Positions 22,851 to 35,876 are shown, counted from the first letter of the stretch. The stretch is DNA of 64,000 nt from Megalopta genalis (GCF_051020955.1 NC_135015.1:9311616-9375615); one strand, 5' to 3'. The notes: a model not told the origin generated them from the letters alone. A program made the numbers and translations.

Positions 22851-23150
22851 TTAAAAAAGAATTGTTCTCTTTCGAAAGGAGTTCACATACTTTTCGATGC
22901 GAGTGTAGATCCTATCTAAGGCAATAAACATACGCCAACGCTTCTCCCAGTCTCCAGAACATTTTTCAAACGTTGAAGAAGATATAGCCTTCATCTCCTT
23001 CCACGAATTCTCTTTTATGGCTTCAATCGACTCAAAACTCCTTCCTTGAAGTGGAAATTTCAGAATAGGAAATAGAAGAAAGTCACACACGAGGCTATAT
23101 CTGGCGAATACGGTGCTTGATTGATAACGTTTGTCGAATTTCTAGTCAAT
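22851..23150 (-). pseudogene. mariner-family transposase, C-terminal remnant
   Basis: Encodes, on the minus strand, a piece of the C-terminal part of a mariner transposase of the kind often annotated SETMAR-like in insect genomes. The main frame reads CDFLLFPILKFPLQGRSFES, then IEAIKENSWKEMKAI and an EKCSGDWEKRW motif. In the family this follows the third catalytic Asp. The preceding PYSPDIA motif is present at about 23,093-23,147 but in another frame, so a small indel separates it from CDFLLF. The N-terminal helix-turn-helix and the first two catalytic residues are absent. No terminal repeats were found. Clearly inactive. Confidence 0.8.
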
Positions 23151-26100
23151 AAATCATTGTTTAACGCTAAACCCATGGAACACTAAAAGTGTCTGACGTT
23201 TGTTGTTCCACGTAAATGGCAAGATCGAATGTATCGATGTCGCCATTCTCGTTACAATGTATGCACGAACCTTGCGTTGTTGCGAAGAACAATAAACTTT
23301 CGAAAATTGATATTTTTTTCATAACATCGTCGCGTAAATCAAATTTAATCACACGATTCACAAGATCTAAAACCGTACACAGTGACAAAACACTGCGACA
23401 AAATTCCACTCTGCTGTTTCGGTGTTAAATACCGTGAAAATGGCTTTGACTTTATGAGCTTTTTTGGAGGCAGTGAACGTGTCAAAAGGCGAAACCGCAA
23501 TCACGAGCAGCGCAATAAAACCAAGGAAAAAACCACGCGTGTCCGAGCAGCCCGCGCAAACGCTCTCATCCGGAAACTTTAGAAGTTCCGCGAGACCGGG
23601 CGAAGACGGCGCCCGTTCTACAGCAATGTAATTAAAACAGACAATAAGGCAGGCCTGAATGGCCAAGTTTTAAGAGCGCTTTCTTTGCCGGTGGTTCCTC
23701 GAAGCGGCGAACCACGCGCATTTATCACCGACAGACGCTCCTTCCAGCGTCCGACGAAGCTCTCCATCCGACCGAGAAACCTGGAGCACGGCTGCACCGT
23801 GTTTCCTGAACAAAAGGGATACCGGTCCGCCATTGCAGGGCCTCGAGTACTTTAACGTTTACTTCGAGCTACCCGGCAAGGACGAATCCTAATTCGGTTG
23901 GCTCGAATTAATCAAATTATCACCATGTCTACCCCTCTGCCTGTGTCTGTGTCTGTCCTCCGAACCGAGTCCTTTCGCAAGCAAAGCGATCCCCCATCGA
24001 ACACTTTGTCTCGGCATAACCCTACGACGTTCGACGGGAAGAGACCAAGTGGCTCAGCCAGTTAAGGAGTCCCCAGGTAAACACGAATAATCCAATTTCT
24101 GCGCTGAGCGCGGCAAGGTCAACAGAATTTCAGGTACGTCATTGTGGCTTTCCAATTCCGTTCACCTTAAGGTATACAAACGGACCGACGCGGCGACCCG
24201 GTACACCGCCGCCACTTAATCATGCCAACCCCTTTTCTTGTCCTGATCACGTGCTCCCAATTAATCCGGACCCGCGGCGCATTCGCGTTATCCAATCGCT
24301 ATTCACCGACTAACAATCCATCGCGTTGATGAAAACTAACAATCGCGTTTTTATGGGTCGATTGGCTGTGTAGGGCGCTGCTACGCGTCGTGGAGTTGCG
24401 TATTGTCAAAGAGTTCCTGATCTATGAAACCTCGATTCGAACAGAACGATTGTAGATCCTCGTGAAGAGATAAGAAAATATGTTGATCGAACGATGGAGT
24501 GACATTTCGTTTCTAACATACCAAGAAAACCAATTTATTAGGTTAGATTATGGCTTCGTTGTTTCGTGACGTCGATTTCACGATGTCGAAGAAGTGGGAT
24601 CCAAAATAGGATATAAAATCATAAAAATTTGCCTCGGATACATGAAAAGAGCTTAAAATTCGTATGGACGCTTGCGTCGTAGGGGAAACTGAAAAATATT
24701 CGTTATTGGATCGTATCCAGTCTAACACAGTGTGAGGGTGTACTAAAATATTATTCCGTTATCGATCTCTGCGTTCAGGTTAATTTCCCCGTTTACTGGT
24801 TCATATAAAATAACTGCCACTAAAATGGCGCGTGAAGTATTCATTCAGTGAGAAAATAACGGCCGAATGTTTCATATAAAGTATAACCGAAATCATAGCA
24901 CCATCCGAGAAAACCCCTTTTTCTGTTTTGAAGACGCTGTTTCCGAGATAATTGGACGCATTGCATCCGAATTGGCCAATGTGTCTGTTTATTGACAATC
25001 AACACCATTACTTTCATTTCACATCTTAAATGATTAGTCTGATGGGCAGTGAATGTTGTATTTATTATAAGAAGATATCGTATTGTTGATCGTCATCGTA
25101 ATTAGAACAATATTTTATGGAAATATTCAAAACTAACATCTAGAAACTAAATATTTTGGGTTCTTAACATTCGAACAGTGAACTCTTCTGAACAGAAATA
25201 TAACTGAGTATGCCTAGGACCACTTATAATTTCATTCATTGTATTTTCGTGAACGTCAATGAGACCTCTGAAAATTTAAATGAAGCGTCGGAAACTCGCC
25301 TCGAGCCCGTTCGAGTAATAATTTTCGCATGCCACAGTAAAAACTGCAATCTCGATAAATGCATTCTTCAATGAGAATCGAAAGAGAAAGGCGTCGAAAC
25401 ATAAATATACTACTCTTTTTACACGAGAATAGTATCCGTCAAGAGGTGTTGCGAACTGGAACACTGAAACTCAGAATCTGTGCTAGATATCAAGAACTCC
25501 GATCCGATTAGCTATTATTAGGTCGCAATTAACGCGACGATGCAGGCCTCGGGCCTCGAAAATCTTGATACAGACTATTCCGTTAATGCCGTAGAATCCC
25601 GCGATGGCGCGTATCTACATGCACAGCTCCCCCAAATGCTTATTAACACGCAAATTGTTTTTTCACGAAATTCTATGATGTAGGTTGCACGCCTCCGACG
25701 CTCTCTATTATTTGATTGTACGTCGTACAATTACGTCGTACGTTATGAAAACTCATTCAGCAAGTTCTGAATACCGCACATATTATTCGAACAAAAGCAT
25801 TCAAACCAACACATTGATGTCGACTGTTATTGACTTTCAATGTTTCTTCCCAACCGATCGATTTTGTTGACCCGTTAGCGAACATAATCGCGTATGCATG
25901 GTTCAACTGAAAACACTTCCATTCACGGTTATCGAGCTTTCGACCGCAACGAACGTGTGTATTGTTATGCATTAAGTTCTACTATGTATTTAATTTCACA
26001 CACGGAAACCAACATATCGATAGTACTAGTGATAGATGTGTGTATAATATTTTTACGCCGTTTACTCTCATTTACGATGTAGCAAAGCTATGCAATCTTA

Positions 26101-29100
26101 CAATATTATATATTATAGTTATTATACGTTTATGTATATATTCATGCAAATTAATATAATATGCAGAATTATTTAAAATCCAGAAAATGCCAGAATTATT
26201 TATTGTACCATTATATAGTGTACAAATCAGTGAAAATGAAATCTACCATTGTAACTAGTTACAGACGTAACTATTATCCAAACATTGATATGTGCTATGT
26301 CTCTGTTTAGCCCATGTTCCACTATTGTCTATGTCACTATTCCTAAAATTGTAAAAGCCATTTTCATTTCGATCTTCTTATCTCCTGTGTTTAGTTGTTA
26401 ACAACGTTACCGCCTCATTCAATCAGCAATCAGTAGAATTTGCAAATACGTATAAACATTGCCCGAACAAAAATTTCAGCATGTCGTGTTCGTATCTGCA
26501 GTTTAACGGAACTGATACTCGATCGTGCTGCGATAAAGAGTTAAACAATTCAACGACGACCGGCCACAAGTTAGCTAATCCCTCCTCGCAGTACAAACAT
26601 CCATGAATCCGATCCAGCAAGCTCCGCTATCGCAGCCTGGCGAACTTTCCGTCAACGCTCGCATTTTATAGGTAAATCCGTCGCAAGTCGTAAGTTGAAC
26701 GATGGACCGCCTAATGCTGTGTCGTAGGCGGGCGCCCGAACGCGAACCGTATATCGCTTTTAAATCCGTTAATGCCAGTTTGGAAAGGCAATTTGCATAG
26801 GTACCGCTGTAACGTATACGAACGCCGGCTCCGAACTATCATTGCTGCAAGTTGGATCCGTATCCTGTTAATCCTTCGGACTTTGCTGGTGACACTTTCG
26901 CCGTCACGGCTGCCGCCGCGACGCGCCTCGCCGCACAACGCTCATATTTTTCTAACAGCGAGAAGAACCGCATTTAAATGAACTTCGAGCAAGCCGAGAG
27001 CGCTCTCGCCGTCTTCCTTCATCCACTTCATGCGGTAGAATACTCGATATCAGCCCGTCATAGGAATCTCTTTGCCAGGCTCGCACGCGTGTCGTCGTGC
27101 TCGTTCCATTCCACCTTATTTCCCTCAATATCGCGCAACTGTCTCGTATTTCCTTTCTAGGCGTCCCCTTTTCCTCCACCGCGGTTGGAGGGTATCCGGG
27201 TATCATCGCATCCCATATTCGACTTCGTTCCTGACGATTTTGTCACACCTACCGCGCCGTTCCTCTTCCTGCATTCCAAAGCTGTGCGGGTTGTATAATG
27301 GAACCGTATAATTCATTCTACGGAGATATGTTGGAAACCCCAGAAGTCTTTCTATGGAAATTAAAAAAAAGAAACCGCAGTGATGTAAATTAGAACGCGA
27401 AGAACTTTCGTTTCTTAACCATTTGCATTCGAACTTTTTTATTTTTAAATTGACGAACTTGTATAGAAAAATAAAAAAACAATTTTTATGAAGAATGGTA
27501 AAACAGAAAATAGATTTCTTAATTCGAGCTAACGTTAAGGTAAACAATGCCGAAAGATCTAAACAAAATTCAGGTTCGTTATTCTTATTGAGCAACTTGG
27601 ATATTAGCCGCTTTTAATGATGGGTAGGTTCGGGGTTAATTCTAAATTCAAAATTAGTTTTTCAGACCTACAGTATCTTCATTTTATTAGTACATTTTTT
27701 TCATATGAAATTGAGTCTTGCGACTCGTGCTAAATATAAAGCAATTTGATAATCTAAATATTATTCTGAAACATGCATTAACCATTTTTACTGGTTCCTC
27801 ATGGTATTATATATAATCTGTCCGGGTTTGCCCATAGCTTGAAGTCTGACTTGACCGCTTAACACTTAATGCCGTTTGCCGTTTGTTTAAAACAAAAAAC
27901 ACGGTAAAAAATACTATTAATAATAATAGTAATAATAATAATGATGACGATAACAACAAAATTATATTTGAAAATATTTTTATGCATGAGGACTCAATCA
28001 TGGGGCTTCGCGTGAACGCCCAACCGCCGGTACTGCTAGAGTTAATTTATAGATATTTCGCATGCAATTTTGAGAAGTATAGGTACACTCTGCTTACAAC
28101 AGGTAATTTGAGATCCTAACCAACTACATAGTACACATTATGTAAGGTGATCTTCGTAAGGTTATATATCTAATTATTAGTCTCGCGCAACATGATCAGA
28201 CATTGCCCAATGAACTATTAAACGTATCTTAATTCTAAAATTCAAATGGTGTATATTTAACATGATTTAAATATCACTTTTCTGACAGATCATTGTCCAA
28301 AGAAGCAAATCAGATGATTTGCGAACAGCGAAACTCTGAAGTTTACGCTTACTCTTTATAACTTTCCTATCGTCTCCAGGGTAAATAATTATGCATTTTA
28401 CCAAATTTCGGACTCCTCTGGACATAAGCCGTACAAAACTTTCAACCGTGGTTCTTTGTGAACAATGTAGAGAAATTACTATGTAAGAATAGAATAAGAA
28501 TGGCGAAGCAATACGTTACCATGGAAAAAAATTTCATGAATGAAATGGAAAACTTTATACAATCAGCATCAGCCCTGTTTAAAACAATTATATACACGCA
28601 TAAAAACGTCCTAAAACATTAAATACTGCGAATATAAAGTAAATTATTGTTAGCCTCTATGCAAACTTGAATGGCCAAATAATCCTGGAAAAATCCAGGA
28701 TCTCGCTTGGTCAAATACTTTTTTCTAAGGATCGTTTTCCTTATTCAATAAATTTTCCATGAAGATGAAGTAAAATATTAATTATGTATCGCGTATTTAC
28801 TCAATGTATGTCCAATTTAAAGTTGCCAAGACTTTTATATTTATCTCATAGCATCACGTTTTCTTAAATTGATCCATCGCTATTGCTTCTGGTCAAATAC
28901 TTATTTGCCCGGGGTTGTAGAAGAACGAAATTTTAATGAATCTGACCCTTCTAAACATCTGAAAATCTGAAATTCTCAGCGAATGCAGTATATTTGAACT
29001 GACATTCCAGTTTTTCGCTAACAATTTTCAGCAGTTCGAATTTCTTTTTCCTTTTCCCCCACATTCCGCGATCCCCTTCCATAAATCCATGGGTTTCGTG

Positions 29101-30742
29101 TTTTTACGTCCCCATTAGTTTTTATTTGGGCCCCGAGTCGCGTCGCTCGCCGCGATACAAATTTCCCTGGCTGATCGTGAAAAATCGTGCACGCGTCCGG
29201 CATCCAGGGACTTTCATCCTGCTTACGATCCGACTGCTCCGATTGATCTCGATCTCGAAATCCTCTCCGTGCGCTTCGCTCCTCTGTAACCCTTGTCCTT
29301 CGACGGGCCGCGTTAAATCCTGCGAAGGATCAGAAATTCGCCGCGTTTCCAGAACAGCTGATCCGGCTGGGAATTTTAGGAAAGTGGAGCAAACAAATCT
29401 CAGGGCAGCAGGAACGCTCGAAAACAAATATACGCGGACTATATATCGTAAATGCATCCGGTGCACACCATCGCGTGCCTTCCGGTTCAGCGTTAAATCG
29501 CGGCTCGCCCCAAAAAACCGTCGGCCGTGCTTTAATCGCGACAGAGATGCAGCCTGGATAGCGTTTTTTTCTTTCTGTTTTGTTCTGCCGCTGCGCTGTT
29601 CCGTCGCTGTTTTAAAAGTGCCACGCTCCCGTGGGGAAGACAAGGGAACCGTTTGCACGGTTCACGGGATATTTTCGGTTGGATCCGTACGGAGCAGCTG
29701 GTGGTTACATGTCTGAGGCTCCGGTAGGCTTTGTTCCGCTGCGAGAATAGAGTAGACATATAAAAGATTTTTCGGGCTTATACAGATGCGATTTTTCGAC
29801 ACGTCCAAGCAATCGAATTCCGTATCAAATTTCAATTAGAAATACTAATCAAGGAACGTTCCTTCCTCTGGCGAAACTTTTCTTTACGTTATGTTCAAAC
29901 CAGACCCATTATTAATTAAATGAATATTCCTTTTCTAGAATTTGGCTGGAAGAGATTTTGTTGCATACGTCAGTCAGTTTAGAGAAAAAATTTTCGTTAA
30001 AATGACGTAATACTTTGTACCGTTGAAATTCGCTTGAAAACGTGCTCAGATACTTCTTTTGACAAAAAAGGGTCTGTAGCTAAAAAGTTAGTGAAATTTC
30101 AGTTTTGGATTGCAAATGACAATGATAAGTTGCGTATGTTACGTTGGTTAGCTTTAGAATGACTCAACTGAACGGTGGCAAAGCAGTGATGCTTTGCATT
30201 TAGTGCTACACCGGTGATGTATGATATATTGCGCTTGCTGTGCTGCAAATTAGTAGAGCTGTTAGACGCCATATGTGCGTCCTCGGTGCTGGATATGTCA
30301 AGATGGTTCTGTCATGTAAAATATGGCAAAACACAGTTGTAGTGTAGTGCCTGATTTTAACCAAAGATCTACAATACATTTGCGTTCTTATATTCATGTT
30401 TCCTACTTCTATTTCTTTCTTTCCAGGTGACAAACATTTCGAAAATTGTGGTTATCTTTCCTTGGGACACACTTTTAACAATGTTTTGTAACCCATAATT
30501 ACAAATCTGTACTCTGTTAATTAACAGGTGCAGAACCAATTATTTCGGTCGATAACATGATTTCATTATGTATCTTCTCTTGTATAATTTGACTTTTTAA
30601 AAAACCTGTTACACACAATGACTATTACACATTTATGAAAACTGGAAAAATTTCGAACAGAGCAGAGAGAGTTCGTTTAACCGCAGAACGCTTAAGATAT
30701 CGAAAGGTTTAAGATCTGTTTAAGGGAGGGTTAATTTAAAAC
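23151..30742. other. long stretch without recognised genes
   Basis: Nearly 7.6 kb of mixed noncoding DNA. GC-richer parts (23.5-24.3, 26.7-27.2, 29.1-29.7 kb) contain long overlapping frames on both strands, most clearly 29,122-29,716, where about 180-196 codons are open in both directions; this is typical of CpG-rich noncoding DNA. At 28,713 and 28,893 two copies of GGTCAAATACTT occur, the second followed by ATTTGCCCGGGGTTGTA; this resembles a Tc1-type terminus but has no partner. Nothing else supported. Confidence 0.5.
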
Positions 30743-30905
30743 GTGCTATAAATATTATTTTTTTCTACTCCGGGTATATTTATTTGTACATTACTGGAAA
30801 ATGATACATTTTGGTACCTGCAAAGATCAAATATAACATATTTATGAAAGAATAATGTTAGAACAAAAATCGATGTTTAAAATTCCATGGACATTTTCTT
30901 ATCCA
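30743..30905. repeat. dispersed repeat B, copy 2
   Basis: Collinear with 4,794-4,966: GTGCTATAAATATTATTTTT at the start and AAAATTCCATGGACATTTT at the end, with alignable blocks between. Same orientation as copy 1. Confidence 0.55.
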
Positions 30906-31219
30906 GAAGCATGCTGGAGTTAATGTAACAACTGTCGCTGATCACGAGTTAACTTAAAACCAATTCTTTTATTTCAAGTATTCGTATAACGCAATAAATT
31001 GCTGAAATCGCTATTCACAATGTTTGTAACAATTCTGTGCTTTGCTCAGCAATTTTCCGAAAGATTTTCGAAGATATTTCTTGCAACCTTTCCGTACTTT
31101 CAAATGTAACAGCAATTTATTTTTCTTAATTGCCAAAAATTGAGCAATTAAGTAAAAGATTTAAACAGTCTTGGTCAAAATTGACACAACCACCGCTTTG
31201 CAAGGGTTAATCACAAACC

Positions 31220-31756
31220 TAAACATTTGTTGAACAAACGTAAAGTGAAGAAAGCATGTGGATGGTCCTTCTTGTAAACACGAAAGCCACATCTTTCAAC
31301 AGATAGCACTGTTAAACGATTTAATTGTTATTTGTTATATTTACCACACGTCATCATTAATCATAAACGAATCATCATGGAACGTTACGCTATGCGGCAA
31401 CGTGTACAAATTGTTGAAAATTATATATACATAACCTTGACATAACCTTGACATAAACATTTGTTGAACAAACGTAAAGTGAAGAAAGCATGTGGATGGT
31501 CCTTCTTGTAAACACGAAAGCCACATCTTTCAACAGATAGCACTGTTAAACGATTTAATTGTTATTTGTTATATTTACCACACGTCATCATTAATCATAA
31601 ACGAATCATCATGGAACGTTACGCTATGCGGCAACATGTACAAATTGTTGAAAATTATATATACATAACCTTGACATAACCTTGACATAAACATTTGTTG
31701 AACAAACGTAAAGTGAAGAAAGCATGTGGATGGTCCTTCTTGTAAACACGAAAGCC
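31220..31756. repeat. 234 bp tandem duplication (2.3 copies) carrying a mariner-like element 5' end
   Basis: Units start at 31,220 and 31,454, and a partial third runs 31,688-31,756. The two full units are almost identical (one difference seen, CAACGTGTAC versus CAACATGTAC), so the duplication is recent. Each unit contains at 31,289-31,424 / 31,523-31,658 the beginning of the element at 33.8 kb, from inside its terminal repeat (ACATCTTTCAACAGATAG) to its ATG and the first codons (MERYAMRQRVQIVENY). There the homology stops, and two copies of the 11 bp motif CATAACCTTGA follow. The remaining 65 bp per unit are of unknown origin. Confidence 0.85.
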
Positions 31757-33803
31757 GCGGACCTTTATCAACGGAATCCGTTCCGTCTGAGGGCAGCGTT
31801 AAATAAGTGGTACCGCGTAGAGTAATAGGTGGTTTCCATCAAAATTCCTGGATCGCTAACAACCAGACGAAGAATGCACGGGCAAGTTGACCAAGGAAAT
31901 CGACTCGTTAGCTCGGCCCATTTCCCATCGCCACGTGGTCCTGCGGTTCAGTTTGTTCGAGGACGTCTTCACGGTTTAAGGGACTCAGGATAGGTGGTCG
32001 AAAACCGCAGGATGCGGCCAGCGGCGCGGCAGGATTCACTGGTTGGCGTCCAGTTTGGCCAGGTAATCTACGGCGTGTTACGTACGAACTCACTGGCTTA
32101 AATAACGAACGCTGATACGTCGGAGTCGCTGTCGATATATCGAACTCGAAGGATCTCATTCGCCAGGGAAAGGCAGAAAGAAGTAGCGGTCGGCAAGTTC
32201 GGCTTACGGAACAGCGATCTTTGGATCTTGGATGGTAAAAGAAATGCGAATAGACTCGCCGTTGGAAGGAGATAGAAAGCCAAAATAAGAATGCCGGAAC
32301 GATGGAGGAAGAGCGGAGAGAGGAGATAGAAAGGGGAAAAGATAACAGTGGTACGAGCGGGACAAGGCGGGACGCCGGGAACTGGAATAAAAATGAGGAT
32401 AGTTACCGATGGCGGTCGGATCTTTCATTTGATTCCACGCTCCTAGAAAAATTGCATTTGTCCCCAGGAGCCTTTGGGCGCCGAACAAGATACGGCAACG
32501 CGCGAAAGGGCGCCCCCGGGGCCTTTACGCGGGATCAGATATTATGTTAAACGTTTTTAGTTATTCACTCGACGCTCCTCGGCTTGATTCCTTCCACCGG
32601 TGATGTAAATCCGTCTTTAGTGATCGTGCACGATTCGCTCCGGGAGCCGATCCCGTTCCGTTCGCCATCTCTTTAACGAATGGTTGACCTTTGAGGGAAA
32701 GCCCGGAGGACTTATCGGTGTCTCGAGGGTTAAGAGAATCGCCCTCGTTCCGGGGAGTGGGGAGACAGCGGGCTGATACAGAGCATCGACGGAGGACAGG
32801 CGCAATCGAAGATAACGCGATTCGAGAGATAATGAAATATCTGGGATCGTTTCTTTTCCTCCTTCGCAATTGGGGATGGTATCTCGAACCGCCAATTGTA
32901 GAATTCCGCGCGAGACAAATCGTAGCACCGACTGATACAAAATTCACGGGTCAAATGAGCCATCCTCTTAGCACTCGGCAACCTCTTCTCGATTCATAAA
33001 AAAAAAAATTCTGAGATAAATTGGAATTCGTATCTTATTTGAAGTTACAGTTTCCGTCTTTCTTACACTTATTAATCTGTAGTTCGTGTGATAGATATAG
33101 TCGTGTATTGACATAAGCTTCATGAATATTTATTTTGCAGCGAAACATCGTGCTCGCCATGCAATGTTTTTAGAGAAACATCTTTTGAAAGAGAGGCTGT
33201 CGCAGATAATTATTGTCAAGATCGTGCAGTAAAAATATTACTACAAGTCGTACAATATACTGTTTACAATGTGCTGGTTTAAGAAAGAAAACACTATGCA
33301 TTTATTTCACAAAAATATCCGAAAAATCATGGTTTTTGAGATTGCTAAGTAAGTATGACCCTTTAACAACTTGCCATTCACGCAAAGACGAAAAATTGGT
33401 TGAAAAAATGCCTACCTGGATTTTTCACAAAGTTATGTTATACTGATGTAAAAGAAGTGGATTCAAGTGCTAAATGTGTTTTGTATATTCATATTATAAT
33501 ATATATGCATACAATGTAATACATACAATTGTTTTTTAAGCTACATGTTTATGCGTAAGCCCGTGACTGTCATGGGCCTGACTGGCAAGGGCTTAAGTTG
33601 CTTGATCTACAGTAATCTGTTAACTGTGTAACTCAATAATGTCTACAAAGAAGAATTGCAGACTTGAATAGTAGTTCAGCACAGAACAGTAGTTTTGAAT
33701 AGTATTTAATTACATTTAAACTTCCAACAGAAACGACTGACATGGCGCGACGACTCGAATTAACGGAGGCTCGTGCGCCTGCCGTTGTATAGAGTTATCT
33801 AAA
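31757..33803. other. no gene recognised
   Basis: A GC-richer block (31.8-33.0 kb) with several open frames on both strands and no domain, followed by AT-rich DNA. No exon supported. Confidence 0.45.
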
Positions 33804-34542
33804 TTAAGTGTCACATCTTTCAACAGATAGAGCACTGTTAAACGATTTAATTGGTATTTGTTATATTTACCACACGTCATCATTAATCATAAACGAATCA
33901 TCATGGAACGTTACGCTATGCAGCAACGTGTACAAATTGTTGAAAATTATTTTAAACATTCAAGTTCTGTTCGAGCTTATTTTTGTGCAGTTGGCGAAAT
34001 TTTTAATCCAAGTAATCGACCTTCCGAGAGAACAATTCGTCGAATTGTGAATGAATTCAAAGAGACCGGTTCAGTTTGTAATGTAACACGTGGTACGTAT
34101 CAACGTCGAGCTCGCAGCAGTGTAAATATTGCTGCTGTTCGTAAAAGTGTAGAAAGAAATTCAAACATATGGATTCCTCGCCGTTCTCAATAATTGGCAC
34201 TTTCATAAAGTAGAACCTGGCGTATTTTGCGATGTAACTCCGTTAGATTCTTTCCTATGGTTTTTTTAAAAAGTAAAGTTTATGTCCGTAAGTCACAAAC
34301 GATCGACGAGCTAAAAAATAATATTACACCCGCCGTTGATGAAATAGAACTTCAATTATGTAATAATGTAGTGGAAAATTGGATAAGACGAGTCAAACTT
34401 GTGAAAAAAATCCGGGACGGTCATTTAAACGATATTGTGTTTCACGATTAATGTTATGCGATGGACTTTATCTTAAAATAAAGAAACCTGGTATATCTGA
34501 AATAGTTTGCGTTTTATTTTAATTGAAAGACGTGACACTCAA
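33804..34542 (+). mobile_element. internally deleted Tc1/mariner-like element with both terminal repeats
   Basis: The left terminal repeat at 33,804-33,823 reads TTAAGTGTCACATCTTTCAA. The right one, read inward from 34,542, is TTGAGTGTCACGTCTTTCAA, matching at 18 of 20 positions. Between them is a transposase gene of about 550 bp instead of roughly 1 kb. An AATAAA at 34,477-34,482 follows the coding region. No clean TA duplication is visible at the ends. The 5' end of the same family is present twice in the tandem array at 31.2 kb. Confidence 0.8.
33903..34451 (+). pseudogene. HTH (DUF4817-type) mariner-like transposase, internally deleted
   Basis: A transposase of the widespread insect family with an N-terminal helix-turn-helix and an IS630/mariner-type DDE core. 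From ATG 33,903 the frame reads MERYAMQQRVQIVENYFKHS, then PSERTIRRIVNEFKETGSV, the DNA-binding part. A nonsense codon at 34,191 follows RRSQ and another lies at 34,206, after which RTWRILR is still readable. At about 34,229 the sequence jumps to the C-terminal part, CDVTPLDSFLW, which holds the third acidic residue, so most of the catalytic core is deleted. A one-base shortage in the T run at 34,261 shifts the frame before FLKSKVYVRKSQTIDELKNN, and the gene ends in HLNDIVFHD. Cannot encode a working enzyme. Confidence 0.85.
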
Positions 34543-35686
34543 TTTCGATAACCCTATGCAATTGTAATTTTTAAATAAAATTATTTATTTAATCTAAATC
34601 TAAACTGATCAAACACGATTTTGTTACTCATAGCTTTCGTGTTTGGCACCGGCTTCCTTCGGATGGTAGTGGATCAAGCGTTTCCCTCTGCCATTCGTGC
34701 ACAGCTCCGCTTTGTTAGAGAAATCGGTACATCACGTTCGGAACGGAATTATCACAATCCCGGTAAAGGAACAACAGAGATCAACTGTCACCAGGAAGCG
34801 TTTGAAACGCGAGCATCCTTTCGAGCGTCACTCATTCGCTCGATTGAAATTAATTTTTGAACTGATTGTGAAACAGTATAGCCGCGTCGCGAGTAAATTA
34901 TGGAAAACAGCAGCGAAAGGCCCGTGTCATCGTCACCGTGCTGGCCCGGACGCCCTGATAAATACTGTTTGACAGCGGACCCGTGAAAAATAGATGATAT
35001 TTCGATATCGGCGTTCGACATCTTGGTATTCAACCGACAGTCACTTTCAAACGCGAGCGCGGTTTCTTCTAAAGAGGCGTCAACGTGCACGCGACACAGA
35101 TGTTACCAAAGACCACCCGGATGCTATTCAAATCAAATTTGCTCGTATATTGCGGACTGTCCCGGAATCATAATGGCCCCAAAAACATTGCCTCCTGCAA
35201 CGATTTAGCGCGTATGTTTCAAAGAACAGCACTGTCACCTGAATTTCGATTCTATGAACGTTTCATCGATGCTGCATTCATTCGGCGCATAATACGCCGA
35301 AAGCGCGCCTTTTCTCGGTCACGATGTTTTGTTATAAATCTATTTTCTTCGGTGCCGATATTAACGGGCATCTCGTGTATTCGACGCGCCGTCGACATTT
35401 TAATTCTTGGACAATCGGCTTGCCATTTAGTCGCCGAGTATTTCGAGCTATTGTAGCTCGTATCTCGGGAACAGTTAAACGGGGAATTTGGAGAACGTTC
35501 TCGACGTTATTTTAGATATTGTCATAAATTTATTGAAGCGCTTTTCAATGTCGTCAGTTAATTCAAAATATTTATATCCCTGCAAAATGATATTGTAGTA
35601 CAAATGCGGACACGATATATTGAAGTCGTATAATCGGCTGAGTCGCAAAGTGATCATATTGCGAGACAATGAAGTTCGATTTGAAT
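34543..35686. other. no gene recognised
   Basis: Mixed DNA. A 123-codon frame at 35,085-35,456 (+) shows no recognisable domain and no clear splice or promoter context. Confidence 0.45.
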
Positions 35687-35876
35687 TTAACAGATTCGCT
35701 GCCAGCGTCACACATGTGTGAGGATTACGGTTTTGTATGCATAAAGAATGTACAGCTTCTCTTTGACGGCATTTTAATCATATTTTATGAGAGGATACGA
35801 TGTATTTAATATGATAAATACAATAAATATATATAACTATGTACGCTGCTAGTGACGCTGGTAGCGAACGTGTTAA
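35687..35876. mobile_element. 190 bp piggyBac-type MITE
   Basis: Flanked by TTAA at 35,687-35,690 and 35,873-35,876. Terminal repeats including TTAA are 25 bp with 22 matches; the shared part is TTCGCTRCCAGCGTCAC preceded by TTAACA. No coding capacity. TTAA target use indicates mobilisation by a piggyBac-type transposase (family knowledge). Confidence 0.8.

Noticed and set aside
28700..28920. Two GGTCAAATACTT copies, the second followed by ATTTGCCCGGGGTTGTA, resembling a Tc1-type end
   Set aside because: The copies are in direct, not inverted, orientation and no coding remnant is present. Insufficient to define an element.
29122..29716. Overlapping frames of about 180-196 codons on both strands
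   Set aside because: CpG-rich DNA with few stop codons in any frame, no domain and no splice or promoter context. Open on both strands, as expected by chance.
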